Shown piece by piece: positions 50,239-58,644 of a stretch of 64,000 nt of DNA. Each line of letters starts with the position of its first letter. Position 1 is the first letter of the stretch. The position numbers were made by a program, and so were the translations under genes. The notes below the pieces were generated by a model. That model worked only from the letters and a program-made list of their open reading frames with translations. It was not told where the DNA came from and did no database searches. The stretch is from Longimicrobiales bacterium (GTDB taxonomy: Bacteria > Gemmatimonadota > Gemmatimonadetes > Longimicrobiales > Gaopeijiaceae): the NCBI GenBank assembly GCA_028284495.1, contig JANQRP010000016.1, forward strand, positions 1-64,000. The letters are read 5' to 3'.

Positions 50239-52892
50239 GTCCAGGAGACCCGAACGGGCTCGGCGCGCGGCTCTTCCGCCTGGGGCTCCGCGCATTTCCG
50301 CCGGACGTGGAGGACGCGCGTCGTGCCGACATGGAGCTGCTCATCGGCGAACTCGCGCGGGACGCCCGGCGCGGCGGCCGCGAGGGGATCCGCTTCTGGG
50401 TCCCGGCGCTCGTCGACCTGGGCCGGCAGATGGTCGGCGCCTGGTGGCGGTACATGGCGCGGGGGGGCCGGAGAGCATCAAGCGGAGGGGGGAGGATGGG
50501 TGGAGCACTTCACGACCTTCGGATGGCGGTTCGGCGCACCGTTCGGCAGCCTCGGTACAGCCTCACGGTGGTGGCACTGATCGCGATCGCGATCGGCGGG
50601 AACGCAGCGGCGTTCCGGCTGTTCGACGGACTCTTTCGCCAGCCGCTGCCCTTCCCCGACGGGGACAGGCTCGTGGACGTCGACGTCACGGCCCCCGCAT
50701 GGGGGCTCGAGTACGTGCACGTCGCCTTCCCCGACTACCACGCGTGGCGCGAGGGCAACCGCACGCTCGACGAGCTGGCCGTCTACGACGAGGGCGAGCT
50801 GAACATGGTGGGCGAGGGGGGGACCGAACGGCTGCCCTGGCTGTCCGTCAGCCACTCGATGGACGATGTCCTCGGACTCTCGCCGCTGCTCGGCAGGTTC
50901 TTCACGGCCGAGGAGGACGTGGAGGGCGGTCCGGCCAACGTCATGATCTCGGAGGGCCTCTGGGAGCGGGAGTATGCGCGCTCGCCGGACGTACTCGGAG
51001 CGTCGATCGTCCTCAACGGCTTCACGTTCACGATCCTCGGCGTGCTCCCGGCGGAAGCCGGATTCATCGGCGAGGCGGACATCTGGTTTCCGATGCGTCG
51101 CGATCCGGCGACCGGCGAGGGGAACTACTCGATGCGAGCCGTGGGCCTCCTCGCCGAGGGCGTCTCGCCCGAGCAGGCGGAGGCCGACCTCGTCGCGGTC
51201 CATCGCGCACGGATTCCGGAGAAGGCGGCCAACGCCCAGACCACCCCGGTCGTTCAGCCCCTCCGCACGCGCTACCTCGGGCACTACAGGGCGAGCAGCG
51301 TGGTCGCCCTGATCGCCGTCGGCGGCGTCCTCGTTCTGGCGTGCGTGAACCTCGCGGGACTGGTGCTGGCCCGAACGATTCCCCGGGTCGGCGAAATCGG
51401 CCTTCGACTGGCGCTCGGCGCCTCCCGCACCCGCGTGACGCGTGGGCTCGTGGCGGAGAGCTTCGTGCTGGCCGCCACAGGTTCGGTTCTGGGGACCCTC
51501 CTCGGCCTTCAGGCCTCGTCCATGGTCATCGACCGGATGGCGGGCCAGTTCGCGCCCTGGGTCGACTTCTCGCCGAACCTTCCGCTGATCGGCTTCCTGT
51601 CCGTGATCACCGTCGGCGCGCTCGCTCTCTTCGGCGTGGCGCCAGCGCTCCTCGCCTCCCAGAAGGCGGCCGCCGGCCTCACCCGGCGCTCGACGGGTGG
51701 GCGCGGTCAGGCTCGGACCCTCGGACTCCTCATCGCCGGCCAGGTGGCGCTGGCCCTCGCGCTGCTCGTGGCCGGCACCGGCGTCGGGATGGACACGTGG
51801 CGGCTCGTCCAGACCGACGCGGGTGTGGAGGCGGAGGGCCTCCGCGTCTTCCGGATCTCGACCCTGGGGTCGGGCCTCGAGGACGAGGAGTCGGAGGCGT
51901 TCACGCTGGAGCTGCTTTCGGAGGTCGGCGCGATGCCCGGCGTGGAGGCGGTCACCGCCGTGTCGCAGCTCCCGCTCACGGACAACTGGGGCTGGACGCT
52001 GGAGACCGAGGCGGGGGCCGCCGACCCGGAGTCGGCGCCGCGGGACGTGAGCCAGCACACGATCGCCGGACCCGACTACTTCTCCACGATGGGCATCGAT
52101 GTGGTGGCCGGTCGCGCGTTCGGGCCGCTGGACGGGGTCGATGAGGACGCGCCCGTCGCGATCGTGAGTGAGGCGTTCGTGAGCGTGTTCTTCGGCGGGT
52201 CCGCCGCCGACGCGGTCGGTCAGAGGATTCGCCCTCGCGGCAACGAGACGTGGATGACGATCCTCGGGGTGGTGGAGGACGTTCGTCACAACGGCATCGA
52301 CGAGGCGCCCACTCTGGGCTTCTACCAGCCATACACGCAGTTCGCGCTGGCCGGGCCCTGGATCGCCGTGCGGGGCCGGGAGGGGCGCCTGCCCGACCCC
52401 GCCGCGCTCCGGGCCCGTGTGCACCAGCTCCATCCCGGAGTCGTCGCGTTCGACTTCACGTCGCTCGACACCATCTATCGGTCCGACAACTGGGCGCGGG
52501 CCGCGACCGCGGTCGTCCTCGCCGGGTTCGCGGGCGTTGCACTCCTCATGACCGTCCTCGGGCTCTACGGCACGACGTCCTTCGTCGTGCGGCAACGGCG
52601 GCGCGAGATCGGCGTGCGCCTCGCGCTCGGCGCCGCCGGCGAGGACATCCGTGGCCTCGTCCTGCGGCGGGCCGGCCTCGCGGTGGCGATCGGCATCGTG
52701 GGAGGGCTCGCAGCCACCCTCGCGGTGGCGCCGCTCGTTGCGGCTCTCATGGTCGATCCGCAGGGCACCCGCGTCGGGATCGTCGGCGCCATCACGCTGG
52801 TGATCGCCGGGGTCACCCTGATCGCCGCCTACCTCCCCGCTCAGCAGGCGGCCTCCGTGGATCCCGCCCAGGTGATGCGGGCGGAGGGCTGA
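50235..52892 (+). CDS. ADOP-type MacB/FtsX permease
   Basis: An 885-residue duplicated permease. The N-terminal 90 residues (FRLGLRAFPPDVEDARRADM) precede a first helix (LTVVALIAIAIGGNAAAFRL), a MacB-type periplasmic core, FtsX helices (VVALIAVGGVLVLACVNLAG) with the RVGEIGLRLALGASRTR loop, and a second half ending RQRRREIGVRLALGAAGED and LVIAGVTLIAAYLPAQQ. No ATPase is adjacent. The substrate is unknown. Starts in the stop of the PadR gene. Paralogue of the permeases at 24811, 54260 and 58645. Confidence 0.84.
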   Translation: MSPGDPNGLGARLFRLGLRAFPPDVEDARRADMELLIGELARDARRGGREGIRFWVPALVDLGRQMVGAWWRYMARGGRRASSGGGRMGGALHDLRMAVRRTVRQPRYSLTVVALIAIAIGGNAAAFRLFDGLFRQPLPFPDGDRLVDVDVTAPAWGLEYVHVAFPDYHAWREGNRTLDELAVYDEGELNMVGEGGTERLPWLSVSHSMDDVLGLSPLLGRFFTAEEDVEGGPANVMISEGLWEREYARSPDVLGASIVLNGFTFTILGVLPAEAGFIGEADIWFPMRRDPATGEGNYSMRAVGLLAEGVSPEQAEADLVAVHRARIPEKAANAQTTPVVQPLRTRYLGHYRASSVVALIAVGGVLVLACVNLAGLVLARTIPRVGEIGLRLALGASRTRVTRGLVAESFVLAATGSVLGTLLGLQASSMVIDRMAGQFAPWVDFSPNLPLIGFLSVITVGALALFGVAPALLASQKAAAGLTRRSTGGRGQARTLGLLIAGQVALALALLVAGTGVGMDTWRLVQTDAGVEAEGLRVFRISTLGSGLEDEESEAFTLELLSEVGAMPGVEAVTAVSQLPLTDNWGWTLETEAGAADPESAPRDVSQHTIAGPDYFSTMGIDVVAGRAFGPLDGVDEDAPVAIVSEAFVSVFFGGSAADAVGQRIRPRGNETWMTILGVVEDVRHNGIDEAPTLGFYQPYTQFALAGPWIAVRGREGRLPDPAALRARVHQLHPGVVAFDFTSLDTIYRSDNWARAATAVVLAGFAGVALLMTVLGLYGTTSFVVRQRRREIGVRLALGAAGEDIRGLVLRRAGLAVAIGIVGGLAATLAVAPLVAALMVDPQGTRVGIVGAITLVIAGVTLIAAYLPAQQAASVDPAQVMRAEG

Positions 52893-52978
52893 CCCGCGCG
52901 CGGCCCCCTCGTTGACTTCTTGGAGACCACCGACGAGGATGAGTACGAACGCCTTCGTAGATCGCACTCGGGAGGGTC

Positions 52979-54217
52979 ATGATGCGCACCCACGGATCAC
53001 TGCGGACGAGCGGCGCACGCCAGGTGATGCTGGTCGGAGCGCTCGTGCTCCTGAATGGCTGTGGAGGCGCGGAGCCCGGTGACGCGCCCGGTGACGCGCC
53101 CTGGGGGTCGCTCGAATCGGCCCCGGAGTTCCGGCTGACCCAGGAGTACCGGCTCGGTGGAGTGGAAGCCGCGGAGCAGGAGGCGTTCAGCCGCGAGCCC
53201 CGGATCGCGGTGCGCTCCGGAGGCGAGCTGTTCTTGCTGGATCAGGGCAGCGCCCAGGTCTACGAGTTCACGCCGGACGGGACATTCGTCCGCGGGTTCG
53301 GCGGAGAGGGAGACGGCCCGGCCGAGTTCAACTTCGCGAGTGACCTCGGGCTTGTGGGCGACACGGTCTGGGTCCGCAATCTCCCTACGCCGTTCCTGAA
53401 CCTCTTCGACCTGGAGGGAGGGTTTCTGCGGAGGCACGCGATGGAGGAGCTCGCAGTGGGTCGGACGGGAATGCCCGACGGGCCCGACGCGATGCTCGAC
53501 GGGGGGGTTCACGTGTCGATCGCCCAGGTGCCTCTGGGGGGCGAGCCCGGCCAGCAGCGCGTGCCGGTACGACTCGTGTCTGCGGACGAGGCGGTCGACA
53601 CGGCCGGGTTCGTCATGGACCCGCCCGGTCCGTATGCGCCCGGTGCCGGCAGCCTGGGCGCGTCGCACCCCGGCTCGGTACCGCCGAGGTGGGCCGTTAC
53701 TCCCGGCGGCGGATCGCTGGTCTTCATCGACTGGGACGCGTCCGGCGCGGTCACGATCCGCGAGGTAAGGCCCGACGGAGCCGAAACGCTGGATACGCTC
53801 AGGCTTCCCGTCGTACCGTTCTTGCCAGGAGCCGTGGACTCGATCGTGACCATCGCCGCCGACTCGGTTCGCGCGCGGATCGAGCGGACGCGGGCACGGC
53901 TCCCCCCGGAAATCGCGCCCACCGTCCCGTCCGACCTCGAGGATCGAATTCGGAATGCGCTGGCGCTCGGTTCATCTCTCCCGCCCGTTCGATCGTTCCT
54001 GGTGGGAACCGATGGTGCCCGCTGGATCGAGCGGCCGATCGCACCCAACCGATGGGAGTGGGCCGTGTTCGATCGTGAGCTTCGACCGGTCGGTCGCGTC
54101 TCGCTGCCGGAGGGTCACGCGCTCCGCGCCGCGACGACCACCGCGATCTGGACGACGCACACCGATGCCCTGGACGTTCCGTACGTCACCAAGTTCGAGC
54201 TCGTCGTCGGCGGCTGA
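52979..54217 (+). CDS. 6-bladed beta-propeller lipoprotein
   Basis: A 412-residue lipoprotein. MLVGALVLLNGC is the lipobox region, followed by a Gly/Asp/Ala/Pro spacer. The propeller motif is GFGGEGDGPAEFNFASDLGL, a variant with Ala in place of Gly before EF. Blades include GGELFLLDQGSAQVYEFTPD and GDTVWVRNLPTPFLNLFD. The ending VPYVTKFELVV resembles the other propellers. It lies 86 bp after the permease gene on the same strand; a shared transcript is possible. ATG 52982 is an alternative start. Confidence 0.82.
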   Translation: MMRTHGSLRTSGARQVMLVGALVLLNGCGGAEPGDAPGDAPWGSLESAPEFRLTQEYRLGGVEAAEQEAFSREPRIAVRSGGELFLLDQGSAQVYEFTPDGTFVRGFGGEGDGPAEFNFASDLGLVGDTVWVRNLPTPFLNLFDLEGGFLRRHAMEELAVGRTGMPDGPDAMLDGGVHVSIAQVPLGGEPGQQRVPVRLVSADEAVDTAGFVMDPPGPYAPGAGSLGASHPGSVPPRWAVTPGGGSLVFIDWDASGAVTIREVRPDGAETLDTLRLPVVPFLPGAVDSIVTIAADSVRARIERTRARLPPEIAPTVPSDLEDRIRNALALGSSLPPVRSFLVGTDGARWIERPIAPNRWEWAVFDRELRPVGRVSLPEGHALRAATTTAIWTTHTDALDVPYVTKFELVVGG

Positions 54218-54259
54218 GGGGTCCCGCCGGGATCGGCCTCGCGATCGGGCGCCCTCCCG

Positions 54260-56959
54260 TCAATCGGCTCGCAGGCTCTCGATCGGATCGATCGCCAACG
54301 CTCTCCGTACCGGGACGAGGCACGCGACGCCCGCCACCGACAGAAGCACGAGAGCCGTGACCGCGAGGACCGCAGGGTCGGCCCCGCCCAGCGGGATCTC
54401 ACCGTTTCCTACGGTGCGCGCGACGGGGATCGAGACGGCCAGCCCTACCGCGATCGACACGGCGAGCACACGCCCCACCTGCGAGGTCACTGCGAGGACG
54501 AGCGCGCGGGCGGTGGCGCCGATGGCGATGCGGACCCCGATCTCGCGTCGGCTGCTGGCGATGCGGTAGCTGAGCGTTCCGTAAATTCCCAGCATGAGAA
54601 GGCCGAGCGCGAGGGCGCTCAGCGTCGACATGAGTCCGGCCGTCAGAATGACGGGCATGATCCAGAGTCGGAGATTCCCCTCGACCGTGGACAGGCGGGC
54701 GAGCGCCATGTCGGGATCGACGTCGGCGATCAGCTCTTCGATGGCTCGCTCGGAGGGGGCGTCTCCGCGAACGTCGAGGCGAAACGCGAGGTCGCTGGAG
54801 AACCCGTTGTCGAAGACGGAGGGATGGGTCTGCGCCAGCGCCGTGTAGATCATCGGCATCTCGCGTCGCGATTCCGACCTGGGGTTCCCGACCACGTCGG
54901 CGGAGACCCCGACGACGCCGAACACCTGCGTCACGTCGTCGAGTTCCACGCGGAAGCGCCGGCCCAGGACCTCCGTCGGACGAGACCCCGGCCACAGCAC
55001 AGCGGCGGCACGCCGGCTCACGACGGCGCTCGCTTCGTCACCCGGTGTGTCCGCTGCGCTGATCGCGCGACCCGCCACCAGGGGGATCTCCATCAGATCG
55101 AAGTACCCCGGGCCGACCGCCAGCGAGTGGCGAGGCACGATCCGGTCGGGGACCGCTTCGGCGGCGCCGTCCGCCCAGACCGGGCTCGGTCCGTCCGAAC
55201 TGCCCCACGACCCGAGGAAGAGCGTGCGCGTCGCCACGGACCGTCCGACCGACGGATGGCTCAGGAAGCGCTCGTCGAGTTCTCGAACCAGGGCGTACGT
55301 CTCGTCGGTGCTCGAGTGCGTCCCGACCCCGGTGGCGAGGTCGACCGTCGTGATGTTCTCGTACCGGTGGCCGAGCGAGTCGAAGTCGGCGACGCGCACG
55401 AGCGACTGGACCGCGGCGACGCCTCCGCCCACCAGTACGACGCCGAGCGCGATCTGCGCTCCCAGAAGCCAGTCATGGCGGGTCGATCTGCTCGGACCCC
55501 GCCGCGCGTCCATGCCCCGAATCACCCCGTGTCCCGGAGCGATCGAACATGCGCGCAGGAGCGGCAGGAGCCCGCACGCGAGCGCGGTCAGTACGACCGT
55601 GACCGAGACGCCTGCGAGGACCCGGGCGTCGAGCCCGAACTGCACCCAGCCCGGCACGCGTCCCTGCAGCTGGCCGGCGATCGCCGTCGTGGCCACCCGG
55701 GCGATGAGGGTCCCGCCCACACCACCGGCCATCGCGAGCACGAGCGACTCCAGGATGGCGGTGCGGGCCAGCCGCCCGCGACTCGAGCCGATCGCGAGCC
55801 GGATTCCCAGCTCCCGCTCCCGCTCGGTCACGCGAGCGAGCATCAGCGCCGCGAGGTTCACGCAGGCCACGAGGAGCACCAGGGTCGTGGCCAGGAGGAG
55901 CGCCACGCCGAGCATCACCGGACCGGCGTCCCGTGTGACCGCCGCGCGGAGTGACTTCGCGGTGGCCGTCCACCCCGGCTCGAGGTCCCCGGCGCTCGCG
56001 TATCTCTCGGAGGAGAAGCGCCGGAGCGCCTCGGCCGCCGTTTCGACGGAGACGCCCTCCGCGAGCCGCCCGACCACCCAGAGGCTCCGATCGCCGTACG
56101 CTCCCCGCACCGCCGGCCGGGGCAGCGCGACCCAGGCGCGTGCGTGGTCCAGCGCGCGGGTGTCGGCCGACGCGACGCCGACCACCGTGTGAAGGACGCC
56201 GTCGACGCGCAGGGTCCGGCCGACCACGTCCGGATCCGCACCGAACACGTCGGTCCACAGGCCGTGCCCCAGAACGAGGATGGGCTCCGCAGCGGGATCC
56301 TCGTCCCCTGGCAGAACCGACCGTCCGAGATGCGTGCGGACACCCATGAGGTCGGCGTGATTGCCGGTCACGGCGGTGACGAAGATCTCCCGAGGCGTGC
56401 CTCCGATGTCGACGTTTCGTCGGCCGCCGGACATCGCCGCGACGTCCTCGAAGACGCGCAACTCTTCCCGCCACTCGGAGAAGCTCGCGTAGGACGCCCC
56501 GACCGAGCATCCGGCGCATACCTCGTCGGGGTGCGTGTCCTCGAGGTCCACCAGTCGCTCGGCGTGCGGATAGGGAAGCGGGGCCAGCCAGACCCCGTTC
56601 ACGAAACTGGTCACCGACGTGGTGAGACCGATCCCCAGCGACAGCGAGATCACCGCGACCGCCGTCAGCAGCGGGTTGGATCGCAGCCCGCGGTATGCGT
56701 GACGCAGGTCCAGCGAGAGTCCGCGTCCGAGTCCGGCGAGGGCGCCCACGAAGCTCCTGAAGCCGCCGAGGAGGGCGTAGGGCAGGGCGATGGCGGCCAC
56801 CTGTCCCGCGTACCAGACGTCGGCGCGGACCCGACCCCTGGTGCTCCGGACCGCGGCGTACTCCTCGATGAGGTCCCCGAGCAGCGACGGACCGGACGCG
56901 CCGTCGGGTACCGTGCGTTCGAGGATCCGGCGCAGCCAGCGGGGAGGCTGAGGGCTCAT
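54260..56959 (-). CDS. ADOP-type MacB/FtsX permease
   Basis: An 899-residue duplicated permease starting MSPQPPRWLRRILERTVPDG, then GRGLSLDLRHAYRGLRSNPL leading into the first helix (VAVISLSLGIGLTTSVTSF), a MacB core, LLVACVNLAALMLARVTERE with the ERELGIRLAIGSSRGR loop, and a second half with YRIASSRREIGVRIAIGATA. The start at 56959 overlaps the PadR stop (ATGA). No ATPase lies nearby. The periplasmic core carries extra Cys (EVCAGCSVG) that could form a disulfide. Confidence 0.84.
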   Translation of the reverse strand: MSPQPPRWLRRILERTVPDGASGPSLLGDLIEEYAAVRSTRGRVRADVWYAGQVAAIALPYALLGGFRSFVGALAGLGRGLSLDLRHAYRGLRSNPLLTAVAVISLSLGIGLTTSVTSFVNGVWLAPLPYPHAERLVDLEDTHPDEVCAGCSVGASYASFSEWREELRVFEDVAAMSGGRRNVDIGGTPREIFVTAVTGNHADLMGVRTHLGRSVLPGDEDPAAEPILVLGHGLWTDVFGADPDVVGRTLRVDGVLHTVVGVASADTRALDHARAWVALPRPAVRGAYGDRSLWVVGRLAEGVSVETAAEALRRFSSERYASAGDLEPGWTATAKSLRAAVTRDAGPVMLGVALLLATTLVLLVACVNLAALMLARVTERERELGIRLAIGSSRGRLARTAILESLVLAMAGGVGGTLIARVATTAIAGQLQGRVPGWVQFGLDARVLAGVSVTVVLTALACGLLPLLRACSIAPGHGVIRGMDARRGPSRSTRHDWLLGAQIALGVVLVGGGVAAVQSLVRVADFDSLGHRYENITTVDLATGVGTHSSTDETYALVRELDERFLSHPSVGRSVATRTLFLGSWGSSDGPSPVWADGAAEAVPDRIVPRHSLAVGPGYFDLMEIPLVAGRAISAADTPGDEASAVVSRRAAAVLWPGSRPTEVLGRRFRVELDDVTQVFGVVGVSADVVGNPRSESRREMPMIYTALAQTHPSVFDNGFSSDLAFRLDVRGDAPSERAIEELIADVDPDMALARLSTVEGNLRLWIMPVILTAGLMSTLSALALGLLMLGIYGTLSYRIASSRREIGVRIAIGATARALVLAVTSQVGRVLAVSIAVGLAVSIPVARTVGNGEIPLGGADPAVLAVTALVLLSVAGVACLVPVRRALAIDPIESLRAD

Positions 56960-57282
56960 CCCTCGAACGCCCCCGACGCCCCGGCCCACAGCCGCTCCAG
57001 CGCTGCTCGCCGGCTCCGAAGCACCTCCATCCCGACCGGCGACACCCGGTAGAACCGCTTCGCGTGCCCCCCACGTTCGGCGCTCGGCTCTACCACGCTC
57101 CACTCGATGAGTCCCTTCTCTCCCAGCCGGTCGAGCGAGCGGTACAGGGCCCCCCGGGTGACTCGGCGATCGGCTTCGAGCGCGAGAACCTCTCGCACGC
57201 GCGGCGCGGATGCACCGTCCCGAAGATTCAGGATGGTGAGGAGGATGAGGTGCTCGAGCTCACCGATGGAGTCACGCGGCAT
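56956..57282 (-). CDS. PadR-family transcriptional regulator
   Basis: A 108-residue regulator: MPRDSIGELEHLILLTILNL, recognition region EADRRVTRGALYRSLDRLGEKG and wing/dimer region KRFYRVSPVGMEVLRSRRAA. The start at 57282 is chosen because the upstream extension to 57354 would run through the promoter and operator. It overlaps the permease start by 4 bp. The upstream ATGT-N10-ACAT site matches the known PadR binding consensus and is the best-supported operator in the window. Confidence 0.86.
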   Translation of the reverse strand: MPRDSIGELEHLILLTILNLRDGASAPRVREVLALEADRRVTRGALYRSLDRLGEKGLIEWSVVEPSAERGGHAKRFYRVSPVGMEVLRSRRAALERLWAGASGAFEG

Positions 57283-57327
57283 CGTTCGGGCTCCTGGAAG
57301 TCGGAAAGGGGCTGAGACGATGTCGTA

Positions 57328-57356
57328 AATGTATACAGTCGTACATGTATACACAA
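57328..57356 (-). promoter_or_regulatory. PadR promoter with ATGT-N10-ACAT operator and two TGTATACA palindromes
   Basis: On the minus strand TTGTGT (57351-57356) and TACATT (57328-57333) are 17 bp apart. ATGT-N10-ACAT (57329-57346), the PadR consensus, covers the -10 and spacer, and TGTATACA occurs at 57330-57337 and 57346-57353. It lies 46 bp upstream of the PadR start. This layout predicts strong autorepression. Confidence 0.65.
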
Positions 57357-57414
57357 CGGAGGCACCGGCGGTCGGTCCGCGCCGCCGGCCGGCGTGTGGC
57401 CTCCGCCGATCTCG

Positions 57415-57945
57415 CTATTCCGCGAGATCCTCCGGCAGCAGATCGAGCAGGAGTCCGTCGTGGAAGATCCCGTCGCTCCCGCGCTCGTAGCGTCGCATGA
57501 CCCCGACGCGCTTGAACCCGACGCGCTCGTACGCGCGGATGGCCCGGTCGTTGTCCGCCGCGGGATCGATCGTGATCCGGTGATGCCCTCGCACGTCGAA
57601 GAGGAATCGGCATACCAGGCGGATCGCCTCGCGACCGATGCCCCTCCCCTGGTGCCGGGCGGTGATGAAGAGGTCGATCCCGGCATGCCGGTAGTCGGGA
57701 TGGAGCTTCTCCCACCCGGCGATCCAGCCGATCGTCTCGCCGCCCGACGTGATCACGAACGTCGTGACCCGCTCGGCCCCGTCGGCGTCGTCCCCCGACA
57801 GCAACTCGGTGCGGTCGAACTCGTCGTCCGGCTGGCTCCAGTGGCGCGCCACCTCGGGCTCGCGGAGGATCTCGAGGAGCACATCGAGGTCCGCTTCCTC
57901 GACGGGGCGGAGGACGACGCGCGAATCCTTGCTGGACAGCGTCAT
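57415..57945 (-). CDS. GNAT-family N-acetyltransferase
   Basis: A 176-residue acetyltransferase. Acetyl-CoA loop ITARHQGRGIGREAIRLV (Q/R-x2-G-x-G) is intact; the N-terminus (VVLRPVEEADLDVLLEIL) and end (RAYERVGFKRVGVMRRYERG) fit the AAC(6')/RimJ-like subgroup that acetylates aminoglycosides or protein N-termini. The acceptor substrate is unknown. Tightly packed with the divergent or convergent neighbours; no operon partner. Confidence 0.86.
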   Translation of the reverse strand: MTLSSKDSRVVLRPVEEADLDVLLEILREPEVARHWSQPDDEFDRTELLSGDDADGAERVTTFVITSGGETIGWIAGWEKLHPDYRHAGIDLFITARHQGRGIGREAIRLVCRFLFDVRGHHRITIDPAADNDRAIRAYERVGFKRVGVMRRYERGSDGIFHDGLLLDLLPEDLAE

Positions 57946-58018
57946 GGAGCAGGCAGGAGCCGGCCGTGGGAAGAAGGCGCAGGCGCCACACCATCGCCCT
58001 CGATCGCGTGCACGCGAT

Positions 58019-58456
58019 TCACGACCCGGGCGCCGCCTCCGAGAAGTTGACCATCCAGTGGATCCCGAAGCGGTCGGTCAAGCTGCCGAAATAGTCGCCC
58101 CAGAACTGGTCGGCGAGCGGCATCGTGACCGTTCCGCCCTCGGCCAGGCCGTTGAACATGCGGTCGGCGTCCGCGCGGCTGTCGGGGTGGAGCGAGAGGG
58201 CGACGTTGTTGCCCTGCTGGTGCGGCGGCCCCATGCCCTCGAGCGTATCGCTCGCCATGAGAGTCTGGCCATCGGGCAACTCGAGGCCGACGTGCATGAC
58301 CAGATTCTTCTGCTCGTCGCTCAGCTCGAAGCCATCCTGGGGCGGCATCGATCCGAACCGGTGGATCTCGGTCAGCGTGCCGCCCAGAACCGCCTCGTAG
58401 AAGCGGAAGGCCTCCTCGGCTCGGCCGGCATAGTTGAGGTATGGATTGAGTTTCAT
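58019..58456 (-). CDS. VOC-family protein (PhnB/glyoxalase-like)
   Basis: A 145-residue protein with the PhnB-type VOC arrangement: MKLNPYLNYAGRAEEAFRFY, LGGTLTEIHRFGSMPPQD, VMHVGLELPDGQTLMASD, GNNVALSLHPDSRADADRMF and a closing GDYFGSLTDRFGIHWMVNF. Metal-ligand residues are not all identifiable, so enzymatic or binding roles are both possible. The start is the ATG at 58456 (a longer frame has no signal or known domain). Confidence 0.82.
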   Translation of the reverse strand: MKLNPYLNYAGRAEEAFRFYEAVLGGTLTEIHRFGSMPPQDGFELSDEQKNLVMHVGLELPDGQTLMASDTLEGMGPPHQQGNNVALSLHPDSRADADRMFNGLAEGGTVTMPLADQFWGDYFGSLTDRFGIHWMVNFSEAAPGS

Positions 58457-58644
58457 CGGTACTCCGGGGTGAATGGCGGGCCCTGCGCAGGTCGACCACA
58501 TCGCCTTCCCGTGGTACCTGCCGCGGCGTCGCGATGCGCCGCCCGGGAGATTGGCCGGAGGTCCGGACGGCGGCAAGGGATACTCGGAGTTCGGCGCGGC
58601 CGCTCGAGGCGCCGAGGCCTGGGTGCCGTCACGGATCCCCCTTC